A stretch of DNA of 39,063 nucleotides from UBA6109 sp964506465 (lineage in GTDB: Bacteria; Desulfobacterota; Syntrophia; Syntrophales; UBA6109). The notes below the pieces were generated by a model. That model searched no databases. It had not been told where the DNA came from and saw only the letters and a list, made by a program, of their open reading frames with translations. The number at the start of each line of letters is the position of its first letter. Positions within the stretch are counted from its first letter, which is position 1. This document shows, one piece after another, positions 8,776-16,896 of this stretch. The stretch covers positions 1-39,063 of the forward strand of contig CAZDLM010000024.1 in NCBI GenBank assembly GCA_964506465.1, given 5' to 3'. The translations under genes were made by a program, and so were the position numbers.

Positions 8776-9900
8776 TCACGGTTTTCTCAGAAAATAACCG
8801 ACGCCCTTTTCCTTGACGGCCCTGTAATCGGGAATGTGGTCGACCGCAACCTGCCTTTCCGGATGGAGTTCAGAAAACAGGTCGAACAATTCTTTTGCCG
8901 ATGAAAGATGCCTTCCCACCCGTTCTTCCATCGCCAATCCCTTCTCCAGGTAGGGGACATAGAGGAGGCCTCGCGCCGCCGCTTTGGCAAAGAAATCGTC
9001 TTTTCCGGTCAGGATCAGGGCCTCATCGGCGCGGGCGTGGAGTTTGTCCTGAATGGGATTGCCCGTTTCCATGAGCACGGCGAGCGTCTTCGTATGATCT
9101 CCCAGTTCGCGATGCGACATGCCCCGCAATTTCTTCGGGGAGGGTTCGAGTCTCATCTGGATTCCTTTGGATTCAAGGTCAATCGCCGCCAAAGAGGACA
9201 GCTCCCTCGCCCGGTCGTGGGTGATAATGCAGTTCACGATGGGATTCATCGGCCTTGCCTCATGGAGATCGATGGTCAGATCGGCTTTTTCCTGCCGGAC
9301 CAGTTCCGTGAGAGCGAAACCCAATCGCTCGGTAAAATTTCCATTGGGGCGGCCGGGAAAGGCCCTGTCAAGATTCCTCACATCGAAATCCGAGAGGTAT
9401 TGGCCGCTCGGGTAATGGACATAGACCTCGGGATCGGGCCACTGATGAACGGGGTTGGTCAGACGGTCTCCATATCGAAACCATCGACTTCCCCACGGCG
9501 TCTTGACGTGAAATCGGGTCGGCACGCCCTCCGAAGGCGCCGTGTTCGTGAACCCGCTTTCGTTGGCATGGGGAACGACGATAAGCCTGCCGGACGTCAC
9601 AACCGCATTTTCCACGAGCACGACCGCTGATAACATCCCCGCCGACTCGTTCCCGTGAACCCCTCCCATGACAAACACGGTCCCGCCGGGTTTATTCCCC
9701 TCCAGGATATACACTTCCGTATCCGCCACCGTACCCTTCAAGCCGGGAAAATATTCGCTCAATTGCCTGACCGCGGTCACCCCGGGACCCTTCACGACCG
9801 TTTCCCGCTCATACAGCGTGTGAAAATCAAAACCGGACCAGGCAACCAGGGCCACGACGATGACCAGAAGGAATACCGATGGAATGTGCTTCGTCGACAT
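8776..9900 (-). CDS. Membrane-anchored M14 / succinylglutamate desuccinylase-aspartoacylase family amidohydrolase
   Basis: A 374-residue zinc amidohydrolase. One N-terminal transmembrane anchor (IPSVFLLVIVVALVAWSGF) should place the catalytic domain outside the inner membrane. The zinc motif is GGVHGNESAG (His82, Glu85), followed by VRNLDRAFPG, typical of M14/AstE enzymes, and DLHEARP (His213). Relatives remove acyl groups from N-acyl amino acids or trim gamma-linked peptides. Beside pgsWBC and a gamma-glutamyltransferase-family gene, a gamma-glutamyl oligomer is a reasonable substrate guess, but this is inference. GAGGAA precedes the ATG. It lies 12 bases after the 48-residue ORF in the leftward operon. 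Confidence 0.8.
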   Translation of the reverse strand: MSTKHIPSVFLLVIVVALVAWSGFDFHTLYERETVVKGPGVTAVRQLSEYFPGLKGTVADTEVYILEGNKPGGTVFVMGGVHGNESAGMLSAVVLVENAVVTSGRLIVVPHANESGFTNTAPSEGVPTRFHVKTPWGSRWFRYGDRLTNPVHQWPDPEVYVHYPSGQYLSDFDVRNLDRAFPGRPNGNFTERLGFALTELVRQEKADLTIDLHEARPMNPIVNCIITHDRARELSSLAAIDLESKGIQMRLEPSPKKLRGMSHRELGDHTKTLAVLMETGNPIQDKLHARADEALILTGKDDFFAKAAARGLLYVPYLEKGLAMEERVGRHLSSAKELFDLFSELHPERQVAVDHIPDYRAVKEKGVGYFLRKP

Positions 9901-9912
9901 GATGTTCCTCGC

Positions 9913-10059
9913 CTACTTCAATAGCAGTGCACGGAGCGCAAAAGGTATCAAGATGAATGCATAGACGATCTTTTCCTGCAGCGCTTTCGATTTGAAAAGA
10001 TTCCAGATAAGAACGGCCGATATGCAAACGCAGAGAATTTGATAAATGACGAGGATCAT
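9913..10059 (-). CDS. Small two-segment membrane protein (48 residues)
   Basis: An ATG at 10059 opens a 48-codon frame ending in TAG at 9913. The product starts MILVIYQILCVCISAVLIW, then has a short basic turn (NLFKSKALQEK) and a second hydrophobic segment (IVYAFILIPFALRALLL): two predicted membrane helices joined by a charged hairpin. GAGGGA lies about 7 bases upstream of the ATG. The gene fits tightly between the permease (23-base gap) and the amidohydrolase (12-base gap), all on one strand, which supports it being real. I do not know the family. A role as a small accessory subunit of the DctM-like permease, which lacks its usual small membrane subunit, is a guess. Confidence 0.65.
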   Translation of the reverse strand: MILVIYQILCVCISAVLIWNLFKSKALQEKIVYAFILIPFALRALLLK

Positions 10060-10082
10060 GGGATGTCCCTCAAGATCAGAAT

Positions 10083-11381
10083 TTAGAAACGCAGCCAGCG
10101 CAAGGCGTCGGCATAAATGACCAATACCAGGCCGATCACGTCAATCAACAGCCAGGGGAAGAGGCACTTCTTCAGGACGGCGGCATAACCGCCCGTGTAT
10201 CCCGTAACCAGGCTGGCCGCCTTTCCGGTGATGGCGGTCGGCGGCGTCAGGGTTGCCAGAGCGGAAATCAGACTCAACCCGATGGTGGCAATAATGGGAT
10301 CCCGCCCCAGGAGGGCCAGCATGAAGGGGATGCCGAGAATCGATGCGGCGCCGAAGGTGCCCAGAATACTGCCGGATAGGGGCAGCCCCACGAACAGTCC
10401 CGTATACAAAATGGCAATGGGAACGGTGATGGCTGTGAGCACAAACAGGCCCTTGACACCCGTTAGAGACATGACCTGAACCAGAGGCCCGACGGCGATC
10501 AGAATGCCCGTCACCGGCAGGGTCTTTCTGATCGCCTCCGATGACACCTTGAGAATGTCCATCTTCCCGCCGACAAGAAGAGCGACGGCGGTGCCGATCA
10601 AGAACATCAACGGGACACCCAGGGGGGGCAGATAATAGGGAAACAGCCGCACGACGATCATCAGGCCGATTACGACGATCATGGGCGTGTATATCCGCAA
10701 ACCCTTCATGCTCGCCGGCGTGGCGGGAAGGCTCTTCAAGATTTCATCAAGAGGCACGGGTCCTTTTACATATCTGATGCCGATGAAGAGCGCCGAAAAG
10801 ATCCCCAGGATGACGGTCACGACCGCCAGAGGAGTGAAGAACCCCGCATAGGGCATGTTGATTCCAGCGGAGATGATCATGGCGGGAATATTGATGGGAG
10901 GAGCGATATCACCTAAGACGCCGCCCAAGGTGATAAAGGCGACTACCTGGACGAGGGGGATTCCCATGCGGAGGAGAACTGGGGAGACCAATCCTCCCAG
11001 GGCGATGACCCCGCTGGCCCCGGGCCCTGTCAGAGCTCCCGGGAGAATGATCAGAAACATCAGGATGAGCAGGAGCGTTTTTTGATGCCGGTGGAATCGG
11101 ATAATCAGCGCTTTCACCAAGGCATCCAATGCCCCCGATTCCTTCTGAACGTCCATGAAGAGCGTGCCGGTAACAATGATGAGAACGATATTCAGGAACG
11201 TGAAAGAGCCCTCGATGACATGATGCAGCGACAGGAGAATGCCTGTTCCCGAGATCAGCGCCCCTGCCAGTGCCGCCACCAGCATGGACAGAATCGTTGA
11301 AAGCCTGAAAAACCGATATGCCGCTACAAAGGCCGCAAGCATCGCCAGAAAAACGAGAGATGATTCCACCGACTGTGTCAC
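10083..11381 (-). CDS. DctM-like (TRAP large subunit type) permease
   Basis: A 432-residue polytopic membrane protein with roughly 11-12 hydrophobic segments. The internal repeats ALTGPGASGVIALGGLVSPV and LGDIAPPINIPAMIISAG resemble the discontinuous-helix substrate motifs of the DctM/ion-transporter superfamily. Such proteins import organic anions driven by sodium or proton gradients. In a TRAP system a small membrane subunit and a periplasmic binding protein are expected; neither canonical gene is here, but a 48-residue membrane ORF follows and an exported protein of unknown function precedes. Translation starts at GTG 11381 with AAGGAG 9 bases before. Substrate is unknown; a di- or tricarboxylate or glutamate-like compound fits the CitA-type sensor nearby. 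Confidence 0.8.
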   Translation of the reverse strand: MTQSVESSLVFLAMLAAFVAAYRFFRLSTILSMLVAALAGALISGTGILLSLHHVIEGSFTFLNIVLIIVTGTLFMDVQKESGALDALVKALIIRFHRHQKTLLLILMFLIILPGALTGPGASGVIALGGLVSPVLLRMGIPLVQVVAFITLGGVLGDIAPPINIPAMIISAGINMPYAGFFTPLAVVTVILGIFSALFIGIRYVKGPVPLDEILKSLPATPASMKGLRIYTPMIVVIGLMIVVRLFPYYLPPLGVPLMFLIGTAVALLVGGKMDILKVSSEAIRKTLPVTGILIAVGPLVQVMSLTGVKGLFVLTAITVPIAILYTGLFVGLPLSGSILGTFGAASILGIPFMLALLGRDPIIATIGLSLISALATLTPPTAITGKAASLVTGYTGGYAAVLKKCLFPWLLIDVIGLVLVIYADALRWLRF

Positions 11382-11483
11382 AACGACATACTCCTTGACC
11401 GGAAGCGCATTCCTCTGAAATCGACGAAATGTGCGAATTTCAACGGATGGGTTCGCGAACGTTGGTGTCCAGGAGCCGGGCGC

Positions 11484-12068
11484 TCACTTTAGGGAAAAGA
11501 TTCTCTTCAATTCCTTCGCGACATCCATGGCCTGTTTGACCACTGCGATCGGAAGCTTTTTCTCCTTGGCCATCTTGGCGAAGGCGCCGTCCTTGTTGCT
11601 GTCCTCGGTCACGATCAGGTATTCGGCCTTGGCGACGACCGGATCGATGAATTTGTCGGAGAGCGCCCCCTTTCTTGATTCACCGCCCAGATGAACGGCG
11701 ATGAGCTTGATCCCCAGTTCCTTGGATTTCACCAGGAGTCGGCCCACCCGGTCGAGCTCTCCCTTCTCATCGATTCCCGCCTCTCCAAGACCTTTGGCGC
11801 TTCCGCCCATGACGACGAGCAGTGTCTTGATGCCCTTGAGATCTTCCGACTTCAGGCTGTTGTTGAAGGTGTGGTCGATCTTCGCCCGTTTGCAGACCAG
11901 ACTGAGCGTATAGGCGTCGAGGCTCTGCCCTGCGGAGGTGATCGCCACGGGCAATTCGGCCTTGAAAGAAGGACTCGCCGCAAATGCCGAACCGGCAACA
12001 AATCCAAGGCAGGCCAACAGAACCATTGCTGCCGCAACCACCGTAGAATTACGGTTTTCCGTCTTCAT
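11484..12068 (-). CDS. Exported protein, DUF6305-like
   Basis: A 194-residue protein with a clear Sec signal (hydrophobic core then SAFA before ASPSFKAELP), so it is periplasmic. The domain starts with PVAITSAGQSLDAYTLSLVC and has alternating strand/helix character with LLVVMGGSAKGLG and LIAVHLGGESRKG, suggesting a Rossmann-like alpha/beta fold. I associate it, from memory and with moderate certainty, with the uncharacterised DUF6305 family. Start ATG 12068 has AAGGAG 7 bases before. It sits between the GGT-family gene and the permease on the same strand; a role as the extracytoplasmic ligand-binding component of that permease is plausible but unproven. Confidence 0.7.
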   Translation of the reverse strand: MKTENRNSTVVAAAMVLLACLGFVAGSAFAASPSFKAELPVAITSAGQSLDAYTLSLVCKRAKIDHTFNNSLKSEDLKGIKTLLVVMGGSAKGLGEAGIDEKGELDRVGRLLVKSKELGIKLIAVHLGGESRKGALSDKFIDPVVAKAEYLIVTEDSNKDGAFAKMAKEKKLPIAVVKQAMDVAKELKRIFSLK

Positions 12069-12133
12069 CGCACGCTCCTTCAAGAAACCCATCCCGACCG
12101 CGTCCATCTGCGGACACCTCGGTGATCTTTTTG

Positions 12134-12173
12134 GGTAATGCGGCCGCGAATTACCCGGCGCGGCCGCATTACC
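12134..12173. repeat. Perfect 15-bp inverted repeat between ggt and the exported-protein gene
   Basis: The arms GGTAATGCGGCCGCG (12134-12148) and its exact complement (12159-12173) enclose a 10-base loop. It lies 30 bases past the ggt stop codon, inside the leftward operon. No T-run follows on either strand, so it is not a canonical intrinsic terminator. It could be an RNA-stabilising or processing hairpin that lets upstream and downstream genes be expressed at different levels. Confidence 0.75.
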
Positions 12174-12202
12174 TTGTTACGCAAAACCGAACGGTTCTCC
12201 GG

Positions 12203-14044
12203 TTAGTAACCGATGGCATAACCGCCGCGTCGCGGATCGCCCGCCCCGCTGAAGGAGCCGTTCTGCTGATTGATCAAAATCCCTTGCATGCCGCCGTGCC
12301 CTTCATCGAAGGCCTTTTTGGATACGATGAGCTTGTTCCCCTTGGCAGTCAACGCCTCTTGAACCGCCTTGGGAACGCGATTGTCCATCTCGATGCTGAC
12401 GTCGACGTCCTTCATCTTGAAGAAATCCGGTTTGGCCCTCAACTGAATCCTTGGAGCCTCGACGGCTTCCTGAATCCCCATGCCGAACTCCACGACATTG
12501 AGAAACACCTGCATCTGGCTCTGGCCGATTCCTTCCCCGCCCGGGGTTCCCCAGACCATGAACAGCTTGCCGTTCTTCTTGGCGATGCAGGCCGCGTTGT
12601 TGGCAAGGGGGCGTTTCCCGGCGGCAATCTCGCATACATGGCCCTTATAGGGCGCAAAGGAACCGTAACGGGTTGCGTTGTGGAAGATGATCCCCGTTTT
12701 TCCCACCACCGTCTTGGTTCCGAAGGTTCCTATGGTCTGCGTACAGGCGACGGCGTTCCCCGCCTTGTCGACGACGTCGAAATGGGTCGTGTTGGGATCG
12801 TCCTGGTAGGAGGTCTTCGCGTCATCCGGGCTGAGCGAGGCCAAGTTCAGGCTGGCAGGGGCCGCATTCGCGAAGGTCTCCGGCTTTCCCGGCAGTCCGT
12901 AAGGACTCGCCTTTTCCATATTGATGAGTTTCATGCGTTCTTCCGCATATTTTTTGGAAATCATGCCTTCGACCGGGACTTTGGAGAATGCCACATCGGT
13001 CACGGTCTCATATACATCGGCATTGTTGAGTTTGATGACCTCCGCAAGCAGGTGGAGGTACTCGGGGTTGTCATGGCCGATCTTCTTGAGATCAAAATGC
13101 TCCAGCATGTTGAGATTCATGAGTGTTTGGACGCCGCCGCGGGATGTCGGGGCGTTGGTGTATACGTCATATTCCTTGTACTTGGAATGGATCGCCGGAA
13201 TGAAGGCGGGTTTGAAGGAGGAAAAATCCTTCAGAGTGAAGTAACCGCCGTTTTCCTTGTAGAAGGCGGCCATCTCCTTGGCGATATCTCCCTTGTAGAA
13301 CAGATCGTAGGCAGCCATGATGGCTTGTTTCCGATTTTTCTTCGCCTTGAGCGCTTTCTTTTCGGCGGCAACCAGCCTCTTGAAGGTATTGGCCAGATCC
13401 TTCTGGTAGAAGATCTCCCCTTCCTCGGGCCCCTTGCCATCCTTCAGGAAGAGCGCGGCGGAGGACGGGAAGAGACCAAAATTGGTTTTGGCGCGGTTGA
13501 TATGATGGGCGAGCAGGGGATCGACGGGGAATCCGTCTTCGGCGTAATGAATCGCCGCCGCCAAGACCTGGGCCAGGCTCATCGTTCCGTATTTCTCGAG
13601 CAGCATGATCCAGCCGCCTATGTTTCCCGGAACGACGCCGGCCTTGTAGCCCACTTCCCGGGCCGTCTTGTCGTTGAACATCTCCTCGGTGGCGGATGCC
13701 GGCACCGGGCCCATCATGTCCAGCGAGATGACTTCGCCGGTCTTGGCAACGTGGAGAGTCATGAAACCGATTCCGCCGGCGTTGGAGTAAAAGGGTTCCA
13801 GGACGCTCACTGCCGCCCCGACGGCCACCGCGGCATCGAAGGCATTGCCACCCTTCCGGAGGATTTCCATCCCGGCGAGGCTCGCCAAGGAGTGGGCAGA
13901 GGTGACCATGGCGCCGGTACCGACGGCCTCGGGACGGGTTAACGCCCCGGAGGTGCCGGGCGCGGCGATGCCGACGCAGAGGGCGATGAGAACTGTCAAG
14001 ATCGAGACACTGAGACGGGACGTTCTTGCTGCTCGTGGGTTCAT
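12203..14044 (-). CDS. ggt: Gamma-glutamyltransferase-family N-terminal-nucleophile hydrolase (exported)
   Basis: A 613-residue GGT-fold proenzyme with a Sec signal (LSVSILTVLIALCVGIAAPG). GGT cleaves gamma-glutamyl bonds after self-cleavage that exposes an N-terminal Thr; the expected site is Thr419 in NTTHFDVVDKAGNAVA. GGNAFDAAVA near residue 65 and the final GAGDPRRGGYAIGY are family marks. Three substrate-binding places differ from Escherichia coli GGT: the FREMAP Arg is Met (LDMMGPVP), the PLSSMSP serine pair is PLANNA, and PGGSRI is PGGEGI. Catalysis may be kept while donor specificity has changed, which suits a polymer or other acyl substrate. Start ATG 14044 has AAGGAG 8 bases upstream, although the frame is open further. 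Confidence 0.85.
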   Translation of the reverse strand: MNPRAARTSRLSVSILTVLIALCVGIAAPGTSGALTRPEAVGTGAMVTSAHSLASLAGMEILRKGGNAFDAAVAVGAAVSVLEPFYSNAGGIGFMTLHVAKTGEVISLDMMGPVPASATEEMFNDKTAREVGYKAGVVPGNIGGWIMLLEKYGTMSLAQVLAAAIHYAEDGFPVDPLLAHHINRAKTNFGLFPSSAALFLKDGKGPEEGEIFYQKDLANTFKRLVAAEKKALKAKKNRKQAIMAAYDLFYKGDIAKEMAAFYKENGGYFTLKDFSSFKPAFIPAIHSKYKEYDVYTNAPTSRGGVQTLMNLNMLEHFDLKKIGHDNPEYLHLLAEVIKLNNADVYETVTDVAFSKVPVEGMISKKYAEERMKLINMEKASPYGLPGKPETFANAAPASLNLASLSPDDAKTSYQDDPNTTHFDVVDKAGNAVACTQTIGTFGTKTVVGKTGIIFHNATRYGSFAPYKGHVCEIAAGKRPLANNAACIAKKNGKLFMVWGTPGGEGIGQSQMQVFLNVVEFGMGIQEAVEAPRIQLRAKPDFFKMKDVDVSIEMDNRVPKAVQEALTAKGNKLIVSKKAFDEGHGGMQGILINQQNGSFSGAGDPRRGGYAIGY

Positions 14045-14224
14045 ACTTGATCTCCTTTCCACTAACCTGGTTGTTCTATGCATAAGGATCTTCTTGAGAC
14101 GGAGTATCGATCGTCCAAAGAATAATCCTTCTCCGGATGGAAAATCCGCTGTCCTGGAAGATGCCTTCCTGATGCCGAATGTATGGAAAAAAAGGAGGGA
14201 ATGTAAAGAAACGAAACGTTTATA

Positions 14225-14257
14225 TCTTTTATGTCTTTTAGAACACTCCGAGTGTTC
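14225..14257. promoter_or_regulatory. Candidate operator: TCTTTTA repeats plus a perfect palindrome upstream of ggt
   Basis: Two TCTTTTA copies (14225-14231 and 14234-14240, 9 bp apart) abut a perfect palindrome GAACACTCCGAGTGTTC (14241-14257, 8+1+8). A one-base centre is too short for an RNA hairpin, so it looks like a DNA-binding site. It lies in the 266-bp gap between the response regulator gene and ggt, whose start is about 200 bp away. CitB-type regulators bind AT-rich sites, so the neighbouring regulator is the obvious candidate. Confidence 0.4.
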
Positions 14258-14310
14258 AAACGCGATTGCCCGCAGGGGGACGAGCATTGCAGCAGATTCC
14301 CTGTGCGCCC

Positions 14311-14991
14311 CTATCCCTTCCTGGAGTAAATAAGCGTGGGACGCCCGATTTTCTTATACTCAAAGGATTTTACCAGACGGCCCTGATCCACGAGGTAATC
14401 CAGATACCTCCTCGCCGTTATCTTCGAGAAAGACAGCCTTCGGGTAGCATCGTCCAGCGAGAAGGGGCTTTGCAGAGACGCGACTGCATCTTCGACGAGA
14501 CGAAGCGTCTGCCTGGAAATCCCCTTCGGGAGGGCCGAGGGATCTTCTTTGGAGGCCTTGCCGGCCAGCAATTCGTTGAGCTTGTCTTGATCAAATTCGG
14601 CGGATGTTCCTATGGTGGATTTCAGCTTCCGATATCGAAGAAGCGATTCTTCAAAACGGCTGAACTCGAACGGCTTGATGATGTAATCGAATACCCCGAA
14701 CCGGATTGAATTTGCCACCGTGTCGTGGTCGTGTGCGGCGGTAATCAGGATGAAATCGACCGGATAATCCCCGGCCCGGATCTGTTTGATCAACTCGATG
14801 CCGGAAATGTCAGGGAGATAGACGTCCAGAATGATCAGGTCGACAAGGCCGCCTTTCAGAAATGAACAGGCGTCCTGGCCGTTGAGCGCCACCTTGACGA
14901 TTTCGAATCCATCGACTGCTTCCGTAAACTTCCTGTTGATTCTGGCTACCATGAAGTCGTCTTCAACGATCATGACCTTGATGGTTTCCAT
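14311..14991 (-). CDS. CitB/DcuR-type response regulator
   Basis: A 226-residue two-component regulator. The receiver domain (residues 1-120) has the acidic pair VEDD, phospho-acceptor Asp56 in LIILDVYLPD, the LITA Thr and the YIIKPF Lys. The C-terminal part (residues 150-226) has a CitT/CitB-type winged helix: LRLVEDAVASL, FSLDDATRRLSFSKITARRY, LDYLVDQGRLVKSFEYKKIGRP. Such regulators activate uptake and metabolism genes for carboxylates. It follows the sensor kinase gene by 13 bases, and GAGG precedes the start. The next gene on the strand is ggt, whose promoter region is the likely target. Confidence 0.9.
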   Translation of the reverse strand: METIKVMIVEDDFMVARINRKFTEAVDGFEIVKVALNGQDACSFLKGGLVDLIILDVYLPDISGIELIKQIRAGDYPVDFILITAAHDHDTVANSIRFGVFDYIIKPFEFSRFEESLLRYRKLKSTIGTSAEFDQDKLNELLAGKASKEDPSALPKGISRQTLRLVEDAVASLQSPFSLDDATRRLSFSKITARRYLDYLVDQGRLVKSFEYKKIGRPTLIYSRKG

Positions 14992-15004
14992 ACGCCGGAC
15001 CTCA

Positions 15005-16588
15005 TCAGACCTGCTGCCTGGGAAGGGCGATGACGAACTCGATGCCTTCTTCGAAGAAAATATCGACGGTTCCTCTGAGCCTCTCGACCTCGCTCTTCAC
15101 GATAAAGAGCCCCATGCCCATATTCTTCAACGAGGCCTTCGTTGTAAAGCCCCGTTCAAAGACTTTTTCCCGGAGCTCCGCCGGGAACCCGTCGCCATTG
15201 TCCCGAATTCTGATCTCGATGCCGGTTTCATTTTCTGAAAAGGCCATGAGGATCTTCTTGTCTTTCCTCGGAGAGGCTATCAGAGATTCAATGGCGTTTT
15301 CAAGGACATTGCCGATGATCGTAATGATCGGCACGGATGCGTTTTCCGGGATTCTGGAGAAGGAGCTGGCCGGATCTATGGAAAGATCGATCCCGTGGCG
15401 CATCGCTTCGTCAATCTTGGAAAAAAGCAAGCCGGATACCAGGGGATCCTTGATTCTTGCGCGGAGGAAGTCGGAAATTCTCTGCTTCCGGGAGACGGTA
15501 TTGACGATGAAACCGACCGCTTCTTCGTATTCCTTCAACTGCAGCAATCCGGAAATGACGTGGAGTTTATTCAGATGTTCGTGATGCTGCTGGCGCAGCG
15601 CATCGATATATTTCCGCACTTCCGTGAGCTCTTCCGCCAGCCGGCGAATTTCACCCATATCCCTGAAGGTGGCAACCGCGCCGACGGTCTGGCCCTGCGA
15701 CACGAGGGGTATCTGATTGATCAGTACCACCGTATCCTTCACGGCATGTTCTTCATCCAGAATCGGCGTTCCCGTTTCCATGACCAGCGGCAGCCTGGTC
15801 GTCGGCAGAATATCCTCGATAGGACAATTCCGCGGGATGTCCTGAACGGCGAAGAATTTCTTTGCAGCATCGTTCATCAAGATGATGCGTTTCTCTCTGT
15901 CAATGGCGACTACGCCCTCCCGGATGGAAGATAGGATGACATTCCTTTCCTCCAGAATGGACGCTATCTGATAGGGCTCCAGACCGAAGATCGCTTTTCT
16001 GATGTTCTTGGAAAGGAATGCCGCGCCCCCCAATCCGAGCAGCGTGCCGATCAGCGCAAGGAGATAGAGCATGGAGGTGACTTTTTGCTTTTGCTGCTTG
16101 ATTTCTGTTAGCAGCAACCCTACGGATACCACGCCGATCTGTTCGTTCTTATCGTTGACGACGGGCGCAAAGGCCCGCTGCGAAACGCCCAGCGTCCGCT
16201 TCACCTGGGAAATGAACTTTTTCCCTTTCAACGCCTCTTTCTCGTCCCCTCCAATAAAACGTTTCCCGATAAAATCCGGCTCCGGGTGGGAATACCGGAT
16301 AGCCTGCATGTTCATCACGACCACGTAACTGGTTCCCGTCACGATTCTGATGTTTTCTGCAATGGGTTGGATGACCTTGGAAGGGTCTGAAAGTTGAAAA
16401 GCGGCTACAATTCTCTTGTCGCGTGCGGCCGTCTCCGCGATCGCCATAATCTTCTTGCGGCCTTCTTCCATCGCCAGATTCTGGATGTATTGGCGGAGAA
16501 AGAATGTTTCGAACCCTACAGAGATGAGAATGATAATGACGACGAGCAGGAAGATTCTCTTGTTGAGACTTATGGGACGCAGTTTCAT
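15005..16588 (-). CDS. CitA/DcuS-type sensor histidine kinase
   Basis: A 527-residue membrane sensor kinase. Transmembrane helices at about 11-30 and 172-192 flank an extracytoplasmic CitA/DcuS-like domain with the ligand-site motif AIRYSHPEPDFIGKRF and RTLGVSQRAF, which bind carboxylates in CitA and DcuS. A PAS domain (about 205-310) follows, then LRQQHHEHLNKLHVISG, with phosphorylated His about 336, and an ATPase domain (NVLENAIES, RDNGDGFP, GMGLFIV). It should sense a di/tricarboxylate or related anion outside and phosphorylate the adjacent regulator. The start at ATG 16588 is chosen because the first helix follows at once; the ribosome site is weak and a TTG at 16636 is the alternative. 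Confidence 0.9.
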   Translation of the reverse strand: MKLRPISLNKRIFLLVVIIILISVGFETFFLRQYIQNLAMEEGRKKIMAIAETAARDKRIVAAFQLSDPSKVIQPIAENIRIVTGTSYVVVMNMQAIRYSHPEPDFIGKRFIGGDEKEALKGKKFISQVKRTLGVSQRAFAPVVNDKNEQIGVVSVGLLLTEIKQQKQKVTSMLYLLALIGTLLGLGGAAFLSKNIRKAIFGLEPYQIASILEERNVILSSIREGVVAIDREKRIILMNDAAKKFFAVQDIPRNCPIEDILPTTRLPLVMETGTPILDEEHAVKDTVVLINQIPLVSQGQTVGAVATFRDMGEIRRLAEELTEVRKYIDALRQQHHEHLNKLHVISGLLQLKEYEEAVGFIVNTVSRKQRISDFLRARIKDPLVSGLLFSKIDEAMRHGIDLSIDPASSFSRIPENASVPIITIIGNVLENAIESLIASPRKDKKILMAFSENETGIEIRIRDNGDGFPAELREKVFERGFTTKASLKNMGMGLFIVKSEVERLRGTVDIFFEEGIEFVIALPRQQV

Positions 16589-16802
16589 AAGAGTTCGGGA
16601 TGGCTCCGGGGAAAGTGCCGGGATGTTCTCCCGCAATATGGACCCGGTTCAGGTCGCTTCTACCACAGTTCAGGGGAGATTGACCACGGCTCTTTCTACA
16701 CAGCGGGACTGATTGCGCGACGCAGAAGTGCGGTGTCGGGCGGCAGGAAGCTTTTGCGGAGAAACACTCCGGGCATCCAGACTGAGAAAATCCATTTGGT
16801 GC

Positions 16803-16832
16803 TTGACGAAGGGAGCAGGGCGGCTGTAGAAT
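16803..16832 (+). promoter_or_regulatory. Candidate sigma-70 promoter for the Nudix gene
   Basis: TTGACG (16803-16808) and TAGAAT (16827-16832) are separated by 18 bases, each matching five of six consensus positions. The predicted start is about 58 bases before the Nudix ATG, in the gap divergent from the sensor kinase gene. Confidence 0.5.
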
Positions 16833-16896
16833 CAATACGGCTTTCTTCTTTAGAAAACAGCAAATTGCACGATTTATTCGGAAAGGATGGGCGACC

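Noticed and set aside
11451..11460. GTTCGCGAAC palindrome before the permease
   Set aside because: Short, in GC-rich sequence and without repeated copies; chance is sufficient.
12122..13942. 606-residue open frame on the plus strand opposite the ggt gene
   Set aside because: It lies entirely over a well-supported minus-strand coding gene, has no recognisable domain and reflects the GC-rich codon pattern of the opposite strand.
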